DNA of 64,000 nt from Scalesia atractyloides (taxonomy: Eukaryota > Streptophyta > Magnoliopsida > Asterales > Asteraceae). Made by a program: the position numbers and the translations under genes. The DNA lies in assembly GCA_947069175.1 (NCBI GenBank), contig CAMTDV010000022.1, positions 36,483,476-36,547,475 on the forward strand, given 5' to 3'. Below the pieces are notes generated by a model. It did not search any database. It was given only the letters and a program-made list of their open reading frames with translations, and was not told where the DNA came from. Shown here piece after piece: positions 1-11,551 of this stretch. The stretch's first letter is position 1; the number at the start of each line of letters is the position of its first letter.

Positions 1-1128
1 CTCCTACCTCCATGCATGACATCTATAAAATCTATGACTTATATGATGGACTTAATGATATATTATGTAATATATACATAAATAAGACTTATACATAACC
101 AACTTTTGACAATGATCTTATGGTTACTTGTCCTAACATTAGGTTATATTAACTAGGACTTAACCCCCTTGTTACGATTCTAATGGGCATGACCCATAAA
201 ATCTCAACCACCCTACGGGGTTTATAGTGTCAAAAACGAGTGTTAACATCTAGATAAATACTTTTAAGAATACATACTTTTGCATACCTCAAGCTCCTAA
301 TCCGAATCCTCCATTATCATTCCAATACTCACACACCTACCTTCCTCGTATAGGATAACTCGGTGTTCCGTTCTCCAACCAATCAAACTCTACACGGGAT
401 TTAACAAAGGAAGCTTTGCAAAACCGTGAGTATACTCGAACACCCTTTTTACGCTTTACACTTTTGGGTGCAATATGTTAACCTATCAAAAATACACGCA
501 ATCACACTTATACTTTTATGCAATCACACAAACAATCCATCATACATGCTATAGTTACATGATACACGATTAGTATATTTGGACATTCTTATGTGATACT
601 ATTTGTCATTAACTTCGTACGAGCCTCCCCTTAACATGTATAGCGCTATAGGAGTAACGCACCGCCCGTATTCTTGTGGTCATGTTAAGTTTATTCTATT
701 ATGCGGTGACACTAGAGGATTGACTTGTAGATCGCATGCCATGTTTACATTAATCTAGTATGCTAGCTTAACATGTGGATTTGTTTAAACGATTTTATAC
801 TTATGCTAAAATTAAACTTGTGTACTCGCCAATGCTTTTTGTGTTGAACTATACTTTTAACATGTTGCAGGTTGAGGATGTTGAATATGACGAAATCTTA
901 GTAGGGACGACATAGAAACGCATCTAGAATGCTAGGTTTTATGTTATAATTTTGTTAAACTTGTCGTATTTGAATTTATGTTGTATTTGAGTTTATGTTG
1001 TATTTGACAATTCGATCAATGAAATGAAATGGGTTTTGAATTTAATATTGTCGCAAATAGTGTTATGATGTCTCGAGAAATCTATTTCGTCTCACTCCGA
1101 TGTTTCCGTCATCGGTTGGGGTGTGACA
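1..1128. mobile_element. LTR fragment, Ty3-gypsy-like, cut by window edge
   Basis: The right end reads GGTTGGGGTGTGACA and stops abruptly at the start of a coding-like relic, as an LTR ending in CA would. LTRs ending in GGGGTGTGACA (or starting TGTCACACCCC) are, as I recall, common in Asteraceae chromovirus elements. No primer-binding site or polypurine tract follows position 1128, so this is a solo or truncated LTR. The inside is AT-rich and without usable ORFs. Orientation cannot be fixed because both ends of such LTRs are mirror images. Confidence 0.5.
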
Positions 1129-4020
1129 AACCTTGTGGTAGCACAAAAGCCACTTGAAACCACTGTTGTTACTTCCTCACAACAGTTGGAAAGTTCTCCG
1201 CCTCAAAGCTAAACTCCTCCTGCTTGCTCACAAAAGGAACAGGTTGTAAGCACAGGGATCCCACATTATGAAGCAGATGATTCAATTGAATCTTTGTTTC
1301 TAAGCCCCTCTCCCAGGGCAAATTCTATTTCTACTCCACAACCATCACCCTCAATTCCACCTACTATCATACCTCTGTTTCATGCAATTGAGATAACTTA
1401 GACACAAATCAGTTCCTCTCAATCACCTGTTCATGAGAGTTCACCTCCACATGTGACTGCGTCTGAGTTAAATCTCCTTGCTAACCTAGAAACAGCTAAG
1501 GAGGTTACACCCCATGAGTTACAAGTAACTCCTGGTGGTAGTTTAAGTGAAGCAGCCACTACAATTGATGATACAACAGTGTTTCAATTGGACAGTGGTT
1601 ACATCCATCAGACTTCCTTAAAGGCAACAACTGTTGAGGCTACAATTGTATCCTCCGCTCCAGTTGTAAGTCCCAAGTACCAAGACAAAGGGGCATTTGG
1701 GTCTGATAAAATGGAGACCCCATCCTGTTCATAATCCAAATACAACTACCTTTGGTAGGAATTCAGATAATCCTATTAAATTAGGTGATGAATTGAGATA
1801 CAAAGAATTTTCGAAGAGAATTACATCAATGGAGTCTTCAATCGCTGCAATGAAATATTTGATGAAGCAGATGTTACAAAATTCTCAAAGCCAACCTTCA
1901 ACACAACAAATTACCAATGAGCTATGGAAATATGTGCAACCAACCATTATAGCTCAAAGGATGGCTAACATTCACCATGAAACTCACATGAAGCTTATCA
2001 GAAATATGGTTGAGGTCAGATACAAAGATACTCAAGCTGACATCAATGCCATTAAAGAACATTTGGTAAAGACCACTGGCTCTGCCCTTACAACAGTCCT
2101 TCATGAAGAAGTAGAGGATGATACCAAAAAGGGGGAGAGTGATAAACTGAGAAAGTTGCAACCAGACTCAAAGGTGCAACAAAAGTCAAGGTCTACTACA
2201 ACCACTGCTGCAAACCAAACTTCTGCTACAGCAACAAATGCTAGTGTTCAAAAAGGGATTGATGAGACCCTAAACAAACAAGCAGAAGAGATTGCTGAAG
2301 AAAAGCAGAAAAGACAAGATACACTGGAAAGCAAGGCGTCCAAGCTCATTGAATTTGAAAAGGCTCAACAGATGGAAAAAAAATGACATTGACACTTCAA
2401 AAGAAAAAGTCAACAAGAAATGTCAAATAGCCAATAACCACCTCTTCTAAAACCACTGCCATGCCTACAACAAGTGTATCCTCTGCTCCAACAAAACCAA
2501 CACCACCACCTCAAATGAAACAAAAACCTTCACCAAAAAAACCTTCACCAAAAAAATCATCTCCACCACCAACAGATGTTAGTACCGCTGATGTGCGAGT
2601 AGATGCTGGAACAGTAGATGTTTCAGCAAATGTTAATTAAACCTCTGCCATGATCACATTTCCCACTTTAACCCAGCCATCATCCACACCACCAAGAATT
2701 CCATTACGACCACCTTCACCACAAATCAAATTCCAACGCAAAAGAAAAACTTTTGTTGTTCAAGATGATGATGATGAAGGGATTCCATCACCAGTCCCTT
2801 TGTCATCAAAACCTATCACTTCATCACCATCCTCATCATCTTCACCTAAAACCACTTCACTTTCAACCACCATCCATCATACCTTTTGCTACCAAATATC
2901 ATCTAAACTGATGGTTGTGCGAAAAGAAATCGAATCATTCTTCATACCTGAGGATAATACAAAACTAGACTTTCCATCTCTCTTTGGTTACAGAAAGCCA
3001 AGAAATTTAGATGAATATCTAAAGTTGAAGGCTAAACAGGCTGAGAATATTGCTAAAGAGAATAGCAAAGGAAAAGATGACAGGATTACTTAAGGCATTT
3101 TGTCTTATGAACTGAGCGAAGTAAGAAAGATTGAAGACTTTGCCAAAGATATGAGTAATTCTATGTCAGAAAGGCCTGTGAATGTTGAGTTGGATAAAGA
3201 ACTGAAACGGGATTACCTTGACCACATTATGCAACACAAACCTTACAAAGCTACCAAGCACAGTTCAAAGATTGGTCAACAAATGATCTTAAAGAATAAA
3301 TTGACAGAATACAAGCAATGCTCAAAGATCTTATACACAAGCCAACACCACCTGATTGGAAGAAAAATAGGCAGATAGATCATAACAGAGCTTTAAAGCT
3401 TAAAAGGGTGAAGCAAGAGTTGGTTGCTGCTAACTATGGTAGTGCAAGGTCAGTTGCTAGATGGTCTGAGTCCAGAGTTGAAGACATCTACAGAAAACTG
3501 GAAGAGCTTAGAAAGAAAGATCCTACAGTTCCAAGAAAGCCAGACTACTCAACAGATGTTATCCCTTATCAGACCCAAACCTCTAAAAAGCATCCCTTAT
3601 CCTTTGTCTTACCCACAATTGCCTTACTTCAAGTAAAAAGGCAAAAGCAGATGGATGAGAATGATGAACAGATGTTTGAAGAACATAAAAAAGAGAGAAT
3701 CAAAAAACAATTACTCTATCACACTGATGCTGCAAGTGACAATAAAATAAACAATTTCCAAACTTGTAAGCAAATCACTTCCACCAAGCTCAAAAATAAA
3801 TCTTCCCCCACAAAAGCCAGATGATTCAAAAAAACTAAAATGGAAGTAATCCCCAAACACCCATGAATTGACTCTTCTCAAATCAAATGACAAGATTCTA
3901 AAGCTGAAAATGATGGATGCATATGGCCTGGATGCAGCTGATCTCCAAGATCTACTAAACCTAGAATTACAAATGGATAGATGGAAAATTGCACAAATAT
4001 CTATCATTTTCATATAAGAA
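1129..4020 (+). pseudogene. Env-like third ORF relic of a SIRE-type Ty1-copia element
   Basis: Three frames together carry one ancestral protein: a Ser/Thr/Pro-rich start (1130-1730), a coiled-coil stretch (1780-2160, with SMESSIAAMKYLMKQMLQ and KDTQADINAIKEHL), a Lys/Pro/Ser-rich linker (2390-2870), a segment with DFPSLFGYRKPRNLDEYLKLK (2960-3030), and a tail with ARWSESRVEDIYRKLEEL (3455-3515). Stops and frameshifts at about 1700, 2390, 3095 and 3380 break it. The same arrangement recurs on the minus strand at 35930-38333. I associate this coiled-coil, low-complexity protein with the extra ORF downstream of pol in SIRE/Maximus copia elements; that assignment rests on recalled resemblance. 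No pol lies beside it, so it is a torn-off 3' part. Confidence 0.55.
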
Positions 4021-4265
4021 CAGCATTAAATTCTTTTTATCTTCTAATAGTTATTTTTGTCATCACTAGTCAAACCCTTAAAAAATATAAACACAACAAA
4101 CACATTGTTACTTTTCAGCTCTAGCAACCAGGTTCACACCAAACTAAAAAAAGAACAAAAACTCTAAAGGTCACTTTGCAAAAAAATAAAAGCACTGGTG
4201 CTTAATTTAGAAAACCTATAAAACATGGTGCCCAAAAGCTAAGCAATAGAATGATTACTGTGGCG

Positions 4266-4430
4266 GTGAATTGGTTTTAATAATAATAATAAAATAATAA
4301 TTATATATAATAATAATAATAATAATAATAACAATAATAATAATAATAACAATAATAATATTAATATTAATATAATAATAATAACAATAATAATAAATAA
4401 TAATAATAACAATAACAATACATAAACTGT
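4266..4430. repeat. (AAT)n microsatellite
   Basis: About 160 bases of imperfect TAA/AAT trinucleotide repeat, interrupted by AAC and ATT variants. Confidence 0.9.
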
Positions 4431-4836
4431 AACAAATTACGAAAGTTGATTAGGAAAAGACATAATTAAATCATTTCCCATGTGTGCATGAATAAAGAAC
4501 CAAACATCATGAGATATGATACAGTGACATGGCTAAAAAGAAAAAGCAATAATATAAAAAAACTAAAAAAAAAGCAAAAAGACCAAGCCAAGTCTGTAAA
4601 CCTGTATAGTTACTTATCTGGCAAAAGATCGTGGTTTAAGTCAAGCAAACACCATCATTTAACCAGTCAACCCACCCCAGACACCTTAGTGCTTAACTTT
4701 CCCCGCTACACATTTCCATATATGTATAAATCTACCTTTCATACATGTAGTGATCCTTAAAAGTGTGATTTACTGAGGCAAGTAATGGCATAAAATAATT
4801 ATCTCTGTGTATTTCTTAATTTGTGAAATGTACATA
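4431..4836. other. Unassigned spacer
   Basis: AT-rich sequence between the microsatellite and the first captured gene fragment. A plus-strand 92-codon ORF (4482-4760) is Lys/Ser-rich and I see no reason to call it a gene. Confidence 0.5.
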
Positions 4837-5050
4837 GCTCAATTTGTTTGACCCATTCGTGGTTCACGCCCATTACATCCACAATCTCTTGCAATGTCTA
4901 GCTTTTACCATCTTTTAGCCCGAATCGCCACCTAATCACCTTTTGCTCTTTTTCGTTCAATGTACTCATCACCTTCTCTAGATCCGCAGACATCGTTTGT
5001 TTTATCAATATCTCCTTAGGTGTCTCTTGCTCCGGATCATCAATAATGTC
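4837..5050 (-). pseudogene. Plastid sigma factor fragment (sigma-70 region 4)
   Basis: Read on the minus strand from 5050, this encodes DIIDDPEQETPKEILIKQ, then DLEKVMSTLNEKEQKVIRWRFGLKDGKS, a TAG stop, TLQEIVDVMGVNHEWVKQIE. The order Leu-x-x-REQ/KEQ, RWRFGL-DGK, TLQEI-x-x-x-MGV, then V/R-QIE is that of sigma-70 region 4, the helix-turn-helix that reads the -35 promoter box. Plant SIG proteins are nuclear-encoded and act with the plastid-encoded RNA polymerase. TTTCTTAG just before the first codon (5051-5058 in plus coordinates) looks like an intron 3' splice site, so this derives from genomic DNA and not from an mRNA copy. The in-frame stop, and HEW where RER is expected, show it is dead. 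It lies 146 bp from a fragment of an unrelated gene in the same orientation. Confidence 0.85.
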
Positions 5051-5196
5051 CTAAGAAACCAAAATGTTAGATTAATATAGTGTTAATTATATTATGCAAC
5101 GTTTATTTATTAGGATTTTTTTAATAAGCACACAAGCCAAGTTAGGTTTCCAGTGTTTCTAGCAATCATCAACAATTCTCAAGACGTACAAAACTT

Positions 5197-5640
5197 TCAA
5201 AACGGATGAAAACTGCAGCAACAGACTTTGATTCGCAGTTCATTTGAGCAATAAGACTTTGATTCGCGAAAATTCCCCATTTTGTAATGAAGTTCAGCCA
5301 AACGGGCAAAAACTACAGCAACAAAAGGATGATTGTTTCCCTTTGTTGCCAGGAACATGTTTAAAGCTTTTCGATATGTAAAAAACCGATCATTATAATG
5401 GGCCATTGATAGGTAAGCATCACCAATACAAACATTAATGACTGCAACATCAGATCTTGACCTGCTGCAGACATGATGATGCTAGCTAACGCATAATGTT
5501 CAAGTGAAGGCTCGTATTCACCCTTGGCAATTGGCATCACAAACAATACCCATAAGTCTTCGGACTGATGCTGCTTCAATAGAAGCAATTGAAGCGTTTG
5601 CTTTGTGAATGTCTAGAGCCATGATCATTCTACACTCCTT
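5197..5640 (-). pseudogene. Kinesin-light-chain-related TPR fragment
   Basis: The minus strand encodes GEYEPSLEHYALASIIMSAAGQD in one frame. After a frameshift near 5455 it continues DVAVINVCIGDAYLSMAHYND and RKALNMFLATKGNNHPFVA, then VFARLAELHYKMGNFRESKS in the next frame. This succession of tetratricopeptide repeats, with KG-NHP and the LA-L---GKFRESKSYC block, matches plant kinesin-light-chain-related (KLCR) proteins, which act at the cortical cytoskeleton. Only about 130 codons of a protein several times longer remain. After ELRIK the similarity stops at 5220. The frameshift and truncation at both sides mark a pseudogene fragment. It shares strand with the sigma-factor piece on one side and an unrecognised gene on the other. 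Confidence 0.8.
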
Positions 5641-5929
5641 AACTCAACCTCCCTAACATGGTTTCTCAAAACCCTTTTGGCCACATTATGACCCAACCTG
5701 AAACGTAAATCAGAAATTCGGTTAACCCTTTAATTTAATTTTAAAAATGCTAAACAAAGTGTTTTCTTATGTATTTTGATCCCACTATAAAATTTCCGAT
5801 AACATATAGTAAAAACCAAAAGAAATGCATAATTTAGAACTTTCAAACATAAATCAAGAGGATTTTCAGATGCCAAAACCTGTAAATCAACCATTCATCA
5901 AGTATCGATGACCGTAGTTATTCACCCTC

Positions 5930-8340
5930 AATATGTGACTTGATTTCTCGAAAGCAGTTCTGTGCAGTTAGTAATGCCTCCATTTGAAGCCTCACCTGGA
6001 CACAATAATTAGACATGTTCATGTTACCATCCAAGATTAATCTTTTGTTAATGATTCCAACCCACCTGAATCAATATTAAATACAAAGACTGGTATTAAT
6101 ATTGAAATAGTGTTGTTTTATAAATCATGATTAATGCGTTAATTATCTATTAAGATGGACGCAGATTCGTTGTTTAAACCTGAACCCAATTGCCAACCTT
6201 CACTGTTGGTGCATTTGGGATACCCCTTGCTTAATTTTTAACGAAGGATTCAAAAAAATGATATGTTTGCTACCCAACTTGTTTTGACTCATACAAATGG
6301 TGACCTATATAAATCCAAAGACCATTCTAAACCCGCCCTACCTGACCATCTAAGAAAAGATTTTACTGTTTAAACCCAAACTCACTTGGCAACCTGCACT
6401 GGCCGATTATTTGGCTACTTCTTAACAAAAATTATTTAAGGATTTAGATTCTTATATAATAATATAAACAAAAATATGTATGCTACCCAACTCGCTTTGA
6501 CCCATACATGGCGTGGCCTATTTATAACCGAACCCGCTACGCTTACCCACCCCATCTCAGCATCTAAAAAATATTTCACAGTCTTACCATTTTGACCGCA
6601 TTACCCTTCGTTTAGCTACCTCCTAAATTTTTTAAGGTAAACATTTAGATTATTTTTGCAACAATGAAAGAGAACAAAAACATGTTTGCAACCCAACTTG
6701 TTTGTTTGACTCGTATAGAAAATGACCTGTTTAAACACGGACCTGTTACCAATCCCATCTAACCCATATAGTCACCTAAGTACACTAATATTTTTAAAAG
6801 ACACGATACTTCATATTCGCAGGGTATGTATGTTGAATTAAACATACCAAACGGGTAAAATTCCCCTTACAAACCTGACTCTAAGCTGCGGATTTTTCTC
6901 CTTATGAATCTTGCATCTTTCTTGCATAAAACAAAAGTCTGATATCATCAATATCATTTCTTTAGCAAAAATTCATGGTCGTTTTACCCATGATATCGCA
7001 ATCATGAATCTATAAAAATGATTACTTTATTAACTAAATTTTATAAGAATTAGTAAGAAACTTTACTAACATTTGTGGCTTTGTTGAACTTTCCAAACTC
7101 TTTCGGGTCACCTCGGGTATCTTCGAAAAGTTCTTCGGGATCCAGCTTGGTCGGTGCCAAGTCGGTGGCTATCTAATTATCAAAAGCAAACAATGGAAAT
7201 GTACATACAGAATTTGTCAGTCTAAGAGGCCAAGATTATCAAATCAAATTATAACAAATCGTTGCTCTTCGAACCTAGGGTATCAAATGGTGTCACATAG
7301 AGGGATGTACCAGCCGATTTTCAGTAAAGAAATCATTGAATCAAACCTCCACAAATCCGTAGCATGTACTTGCTGATTGGTCCAACCACATCTAGCAGAT
7401 TCAAATAGATGCTTCGACAGTTTGAACATGAAAAAAAAGATCAAATTATTTACCAAATATATCCAAATTGAAGAAAACCGAAAAAGTAATTTCAGGTAAG
7501 CCTTACACCGAACACCTGCCGTGCAGAAGTTGTTTGTTAGTTTACTCTTCATGGAAGCAAGAGGCTCCTCAACAACTGGATTGAGGAAGCCATATATAGC
7601 ACCGAAAAGAAAACAATTTCAAGTGTGTGATATGAGTACCCAAGCTGTTGGTTCAAGCTTTGCTCATCAAGATCTAACATAAGCAACAAAGAGGGTTACC
7701 ATAGATGTCATTCGGATTTGTTGATTGATCAAAACACCTTTTATCCAGATTTAATTATACTTAATCACAATACAATTTATATCCCAAATTGGTCGTACCT
7801 TGATTAGTAGACAATCCTGTCTCTTTTCGCTTCTTGATGTTTTCAAATCGTTGTTGAAGCTGTCCTGCATAAAGAAGCAAATACATTATCAGAGCTTACA
7901 AAACGAAGTAAGGAAAACAATTGTGTATATCACAACAATCTTTTAAGTAGTTATACAAGATCTACATTAGAGAGTGAGTTACAAAGTTGCGATTTTGCAT
8001 CACTTAAATAAACTTCAAGAATCAAACATCGTATTTCATTTATATTTTTCAACCAATAACATTCAAGATTCAATCTTTTAGTTGGAAATTTCAAAACATC
8101 CTGGAAAGCAAAAACTTTGAAATCTATGAAGATCAAACCGATTAAAGCCTATTATTAGTTCCTGGTTTATCGATTTAAGAAGATAGATTTAGGGCTCAAC
8201 TTCTATGACATGGGTATCGATTAAGGGTTTATCAATTTCAAGAGAAAACTGAGACAATAGGAGGTGCGACCTTACCTGCCCTTTCATCGGATAGGCCGCC
8301 GGTGGTGGTCCGCTAGAAACTCATCGGTATCTTTCTACAC
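5930..8340 (-). pseudogene. Unrecognised multi-exon gene relic
   Basis: I do not recognise the gene. On the minus strand there are short, protein-like blocks that end or start at plausible splice sites: SGPPPAAYPMKGQ followed by GTAAGG (about 8274-8312); QLQQRFENIKKRKETGLSTNQ between AG and GTACGA (about 7800-7862); PVVEEPLASMKSKLTNNF near 7550; ATDLAPTKLDPEELFEDTRG then DPKEFGKFNKATN (about 7085-7175); EMILMISDFCFMQERCKIHK then EKNPQLRVR (about 6880-6965); RLQMEALLTAQNCFREIKSH (about 5940-5990). They follow each other in N-to-C order with AT-rich introns. Upstream sequence (8340-8640) looks like a 5' leader with ATTAGGGTTT. It could be a host gene in decay, or the leading part of a captured-gene array with the kinesin and sigma pieces behind it. 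Exon limits are by eye. Confidence 0.45.
6180..6790. repeat. Degenerate tandem repeat inside the gene relic
   Basis: About three diverged units of roughly 190-240 bp. Each has a TTTAAACC...CCCAA word, a GCAACC/GCTACC...TTTGAC(C/T)CAT phrase and an AAAAATATGTATGCTACCCAACT-type phrase. Units begin near 6175, 6365 and 6590. They lie between two exon-like blocks, that is, in an intron of the relic. Confidence 0.5.
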
Positions 8341-9307
8341 TAATCTCTAATTTGTCGAACCCTTTCTCTCTCTTTAAGTTTTGCATCTATGTATACATCC
8401 AGCGTCCATTTATTATAGGAATAGGATGGATCTTAAGATCTGAAAGCAAGTTGAAGATGATAAAGATACCTAGATGAGAGCTTTTGTGTTTGAGACAATC
8501 GAAGATGTATGAAATCGCCAGAGAATCACCTATATGATAATTAGGGTTTTTGAATGATACGAATGAAAAGCGTGTTTGAGAAGCCGCGTGTGAGAGAATG
8601 AGATAAAGGCTAACAGAGGAAAAGAGTTTGGCGTCCGAGGTGAATTTTCTTGATTAAGAGAATGTCCGCATCAGCTAATTGGAGGCTTAAAAACATGATA
8701 ATTGGCTAATATGTATTATTTTAATATATTACAGTTGATAGATTATACAGTTATAGGTTTGAAGTTAAAATAAAAAGTCGTATAAATGATATTAAATGGA
8801 CTTCGATTGATCTTATTCAAGCAGATATTTAAACCTTTTTATCGAACTCTACGATTTTAGATTTTAGGTTTTCACTTTTGAATTTATAACGTCTAGAATT
8901 TGTGTTTATATTATTGTGTCTTTTAATTTAACATTGTGTATTTTCTATACTTTGCGTCATTTTGTCTTTTTTACGACTCGTGTATTTTTTTCCTCGACAT
9001 TATGTTATATTTTTCAGTATTTGGCTCGACATTGTGTTATATTTTGCGATCTATTGTATCTTTATACACTTTTTAGATTTAGAAGATATTGTAGGAAAAT
9101 TTTACCCTGTTTTTATTATTTGTTATTTTATAATTTGGTTTATAATTATTTACAATATTCATGTTGAATTTCAATTAACGTGTCAACTTTCTGAAAAAGA
9201 AATTATATTATGTGGGTTGAGCGGTTGAGATGACATGAAACATAAGGAAATATTTGGGCTTGAGGGGTTAAGATGACATGAAACATAAGGAAATATTTAT
9301 AAGGGGA
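8341..9307. other. AT-rich spacer, upstream side of the gene relic
   Basis: 8341-8640 may be the 5' leader or promoter of the minus-strand relic. 8641-9212 is AT-rich with Phe/Tyr-rich chance ORFs. No feature is recognised beyond the tandem duplication at 9213-9298. Confidence 0.4.
9213..9298. repeat. 43-bp tandem duplication
   Basis: Two copies of a 43-bp unit containing GAGATGACATGAAACATAAG (second copy with AAGATG), at 9213-9255 and 9256-9298. Confidence 0.85.
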
Positions 9308-9595
9308 TTAGAGTATTCACATCCTATTTATCATTTTTACTTTATAATCACATTAAAAACAACTAAATTTTCTTTCATATTAATTAAATAATATATCTTT
9401 TTACCTTTATCATTACATTTTCTCTCACATCTACTCACAACTTTCAAAATATATTAAAAGTTATAGAGGGTGATCAGTGTTCCCTTAAATATACAGATAA
9501 ACAGTAACATTTTCTCTCTCCTCCACTTACAACCAATTTTTATAATATAAAAACCCCTCTCTCAAAATTTCATCGATAAAATACGAATGCTCTTA
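9308..9595. mobile_element. Small MITE, PIF/Harbinger-like
   Basis: The left end is GAGTATTCACAT and the inverted right end GAGCATTCGTAT, each flanked by TTA (9308-9310 and 9593-9595), the 3-bp duplication expected for PIF/Harbinger insertions. Length is 282 bp, AT-rich and noncoding. Termini are only about 75% matched, so the class is tentative. Confidence 0.45.
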
Positions 9596-9879
9596 AAATC
9601 GCTCTTGAAAACCTTAAGAGTATTAAAGATTGTCTACTAGAAAGTAGTGTAAGACTTTCATACCTTATTTTGATGATAGATAGTTTTTGACAGGTGATAA
9701 CATTTCAAAATGGAAGCATGAACAATTTTAAGAAACTAAAATATAACTGATTGTTGATCGAATCGGATTATTGCTTAATGTAATCAAATTCTATTATATC
9801 TATCTTTATTTTATTCCTATCTATATTTTTTTTTACATCTATCTATATCTATCTATATTATATTTTTAACCTCAATCGT
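9596..9879. other. Unassigned AT-rich spacer
   Basis: AT-rich; ends in a short TATC/ATCT repeat (about 9835-9865). No gene seen. Confidence 0.5.
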
Positions 9880-10130
9880 CAAGATACCACCCAAGGCGGT
9901 TGGAACTAGGCAGTCGCAGGCACGGCTGTGAGGCCAGCCTTGGATCGGAAACGCATTGAGTTTCTCCATGGAGGGCATAACACTGGCTTATGGGACCTTT
10001 CTGTGTCCCCATGTGAAACCATACCGTCGATTGTCACTTGACAGACGTTACGCACAAAAGCCGAGACTCTCTAGTATGACACACGGTAAGACGAAAAGTC
10101 GTGTTGGCTCGTATTCGAAGTAACAACCTC
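9880..10130. other. GC-richer island of unknown identity
   Basis: About 250 bp, clearly richer in G and C than both sides, with AGGCAGTCGCAGGCACGGCT near its left part and several TCGA/ACG words. No ORF of note and no terminal repeats seen. It could be a short interspersed element or a fragment of an unrecognised transposon. Confidence 0.3.
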
Positions 10131-10834
10131 CAAAAGAGGCCTAGTTCTTATCTTCATTGTTTTTGCCACTCCACCAAATATTTTCAAGTTCTTATCTTTC
10201 TATATATAGATATACATTTCTTCTGTATTTATATAATAAAAGAATACATTTTGAGACACACGTGGTTTTCTTGTCTTCCTCTTTTATTTAATTAAAGATA
10301 ATTTTAATTAAAGATAGTTATTATATTCTACTTAATTAAAGATAATTTTAAAATTAAAGATAGTTATTGTATCATTAACCAATTTAATATAAAAATTAAT
10401 TATTAACTTTAAAAAAACTTATATGTTTTACTTAAAAGCTTCACCAAGTTCAAAGTTATGTTTGTTAAAATATTAAAACACGAAGAATAATGATGACAAT
10501 TGTTTTTATTTGTAATGTTTAAAAACAATCAAATATTTAATGTAGGTGGATCGTAAGAATAGTAAAAATACAATATGTTAAATAATAAAATAGTAGATGG
10601 TATTAAAAAATGGACGCTAATACTCGGTTCAAAGAAATAATGTTTTGAAAATTAACTTAACAAATTTATAATTGCCACGTCTTTTAAATATATATATCGA
10701 CAATTGTATATCTTAACAATTTACATTATATTTCATTTTATTAGTGTACTACACGGGTTCATTCAATAGTGTAATACACATGTTTTTTAAATAACTTTTT
10801 AGTACATGGGATTGTAACCTAATACACATATATA
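10131..10834. other. Unassigned AT-rich spacer
   Basis: Contains a duplicated TTAATTAAAGATAATTTTAA phrase (10287 and 10331 regions) and otherwise nothing recognisable. Confidence 0.5.
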
Positions 10835-11196
10835 GGAAAGAGATCATTAGAAAACTTAAAATATAATAAATAAACTTGAAGAAAACTACTTTTAATCACG
10901 ATTTGTTTTATTTTTATTTTTTTCTTACTTTTATATGTTACTATTATTCGCAGGAATTAAAAAGAAAATAATAAAATATATGTAGATCGACGAGGTAGTT
11001 CATGAACTTCATATATATACAATGAAAGCCACATATATGTAGCTCGTCAATCTACATATAGTTTTTAATTTTTATTTTTGTCTTTACAATACTAATTAAA
11101 GGAAATAAAAAATAAAAATATTGATTGGCTCGTAGTAGTTTCTTTGTTTTTCATGTTTTTAGTGGTTTTCTAATAACCCTAACCCCTCTCTCTTCC
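10835..11196. mobile_element. Foldback MITE in a TATATA site
   Basis: Outer arms pair ATTAGAAAAC (left, about 10845) with GTTTTCTAAT (right, about 11165). Inner arms pair TATGTAGATCGACGAG (about 10979) with CTCGTCAATCTACATA (about 11043), 15 of 16. Both ends abut TATATA. The near-complete self-complementarity and lack of coding fit a Mutator-like or Micron-like foldback MITE that inserts in TA microsatellites. Exact ends are uncertain by several bases. Confidence 0.5.
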
Positions 11197-11305
11197 TCTA
11201 TATATAGAGAGATGGAGAGAGATAAAGAGAAATATGGATCATTTTGACCTAAAATGTTTCCTAAACATGTCACACATTGATGAAATAGGAATGTGAGTTA
11301 TGTTT

Positions 11306-11551
11306 TGACTGTAACATGTAAACACTAAATCTGGATGCTATTATTATATAAGTCTGAGTTTAACGTGACGTGTGAAGCCATGCCTCACATTATGCATGAA
11401 CCGTGGGTAACTCAGTCTTTCTTTATTATTTTGACTGTAACATGTGAACACCAAGTTAGGATGTTATTATTATATAGCACTATGTTTAACATGACGTGTG
11501 AAGCCATGCCTAACGTTATGAATGAACCGTGGTGACTCGGTCTTTCTTTAT
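11306..11551. repeat. 126-bp direct tandem repeat beside the solo LTR
   Basis: Two units start TGACTGTAACATGT at 11306 and 11432 and end TCTTTCTTTATT. They share GACGTGTGAAGCCATGCCT and an ATGAACCGTGG phrase. The solo LTR begins exactly at the end of the second unit. Confidence 0.75.

Noticed and set aside
4482..4760. 92-codon plus-strand ORF
   Set aside because: Low-complexity Lys/Ser stretch followed by chance sequence; no support from neighbours.
8916..9228. Overlapping Phe/Tyr-rich ORFs suggesting membrane proteins
   Set aside because: Composition of AT-rich DNA; two frames show the same bias.
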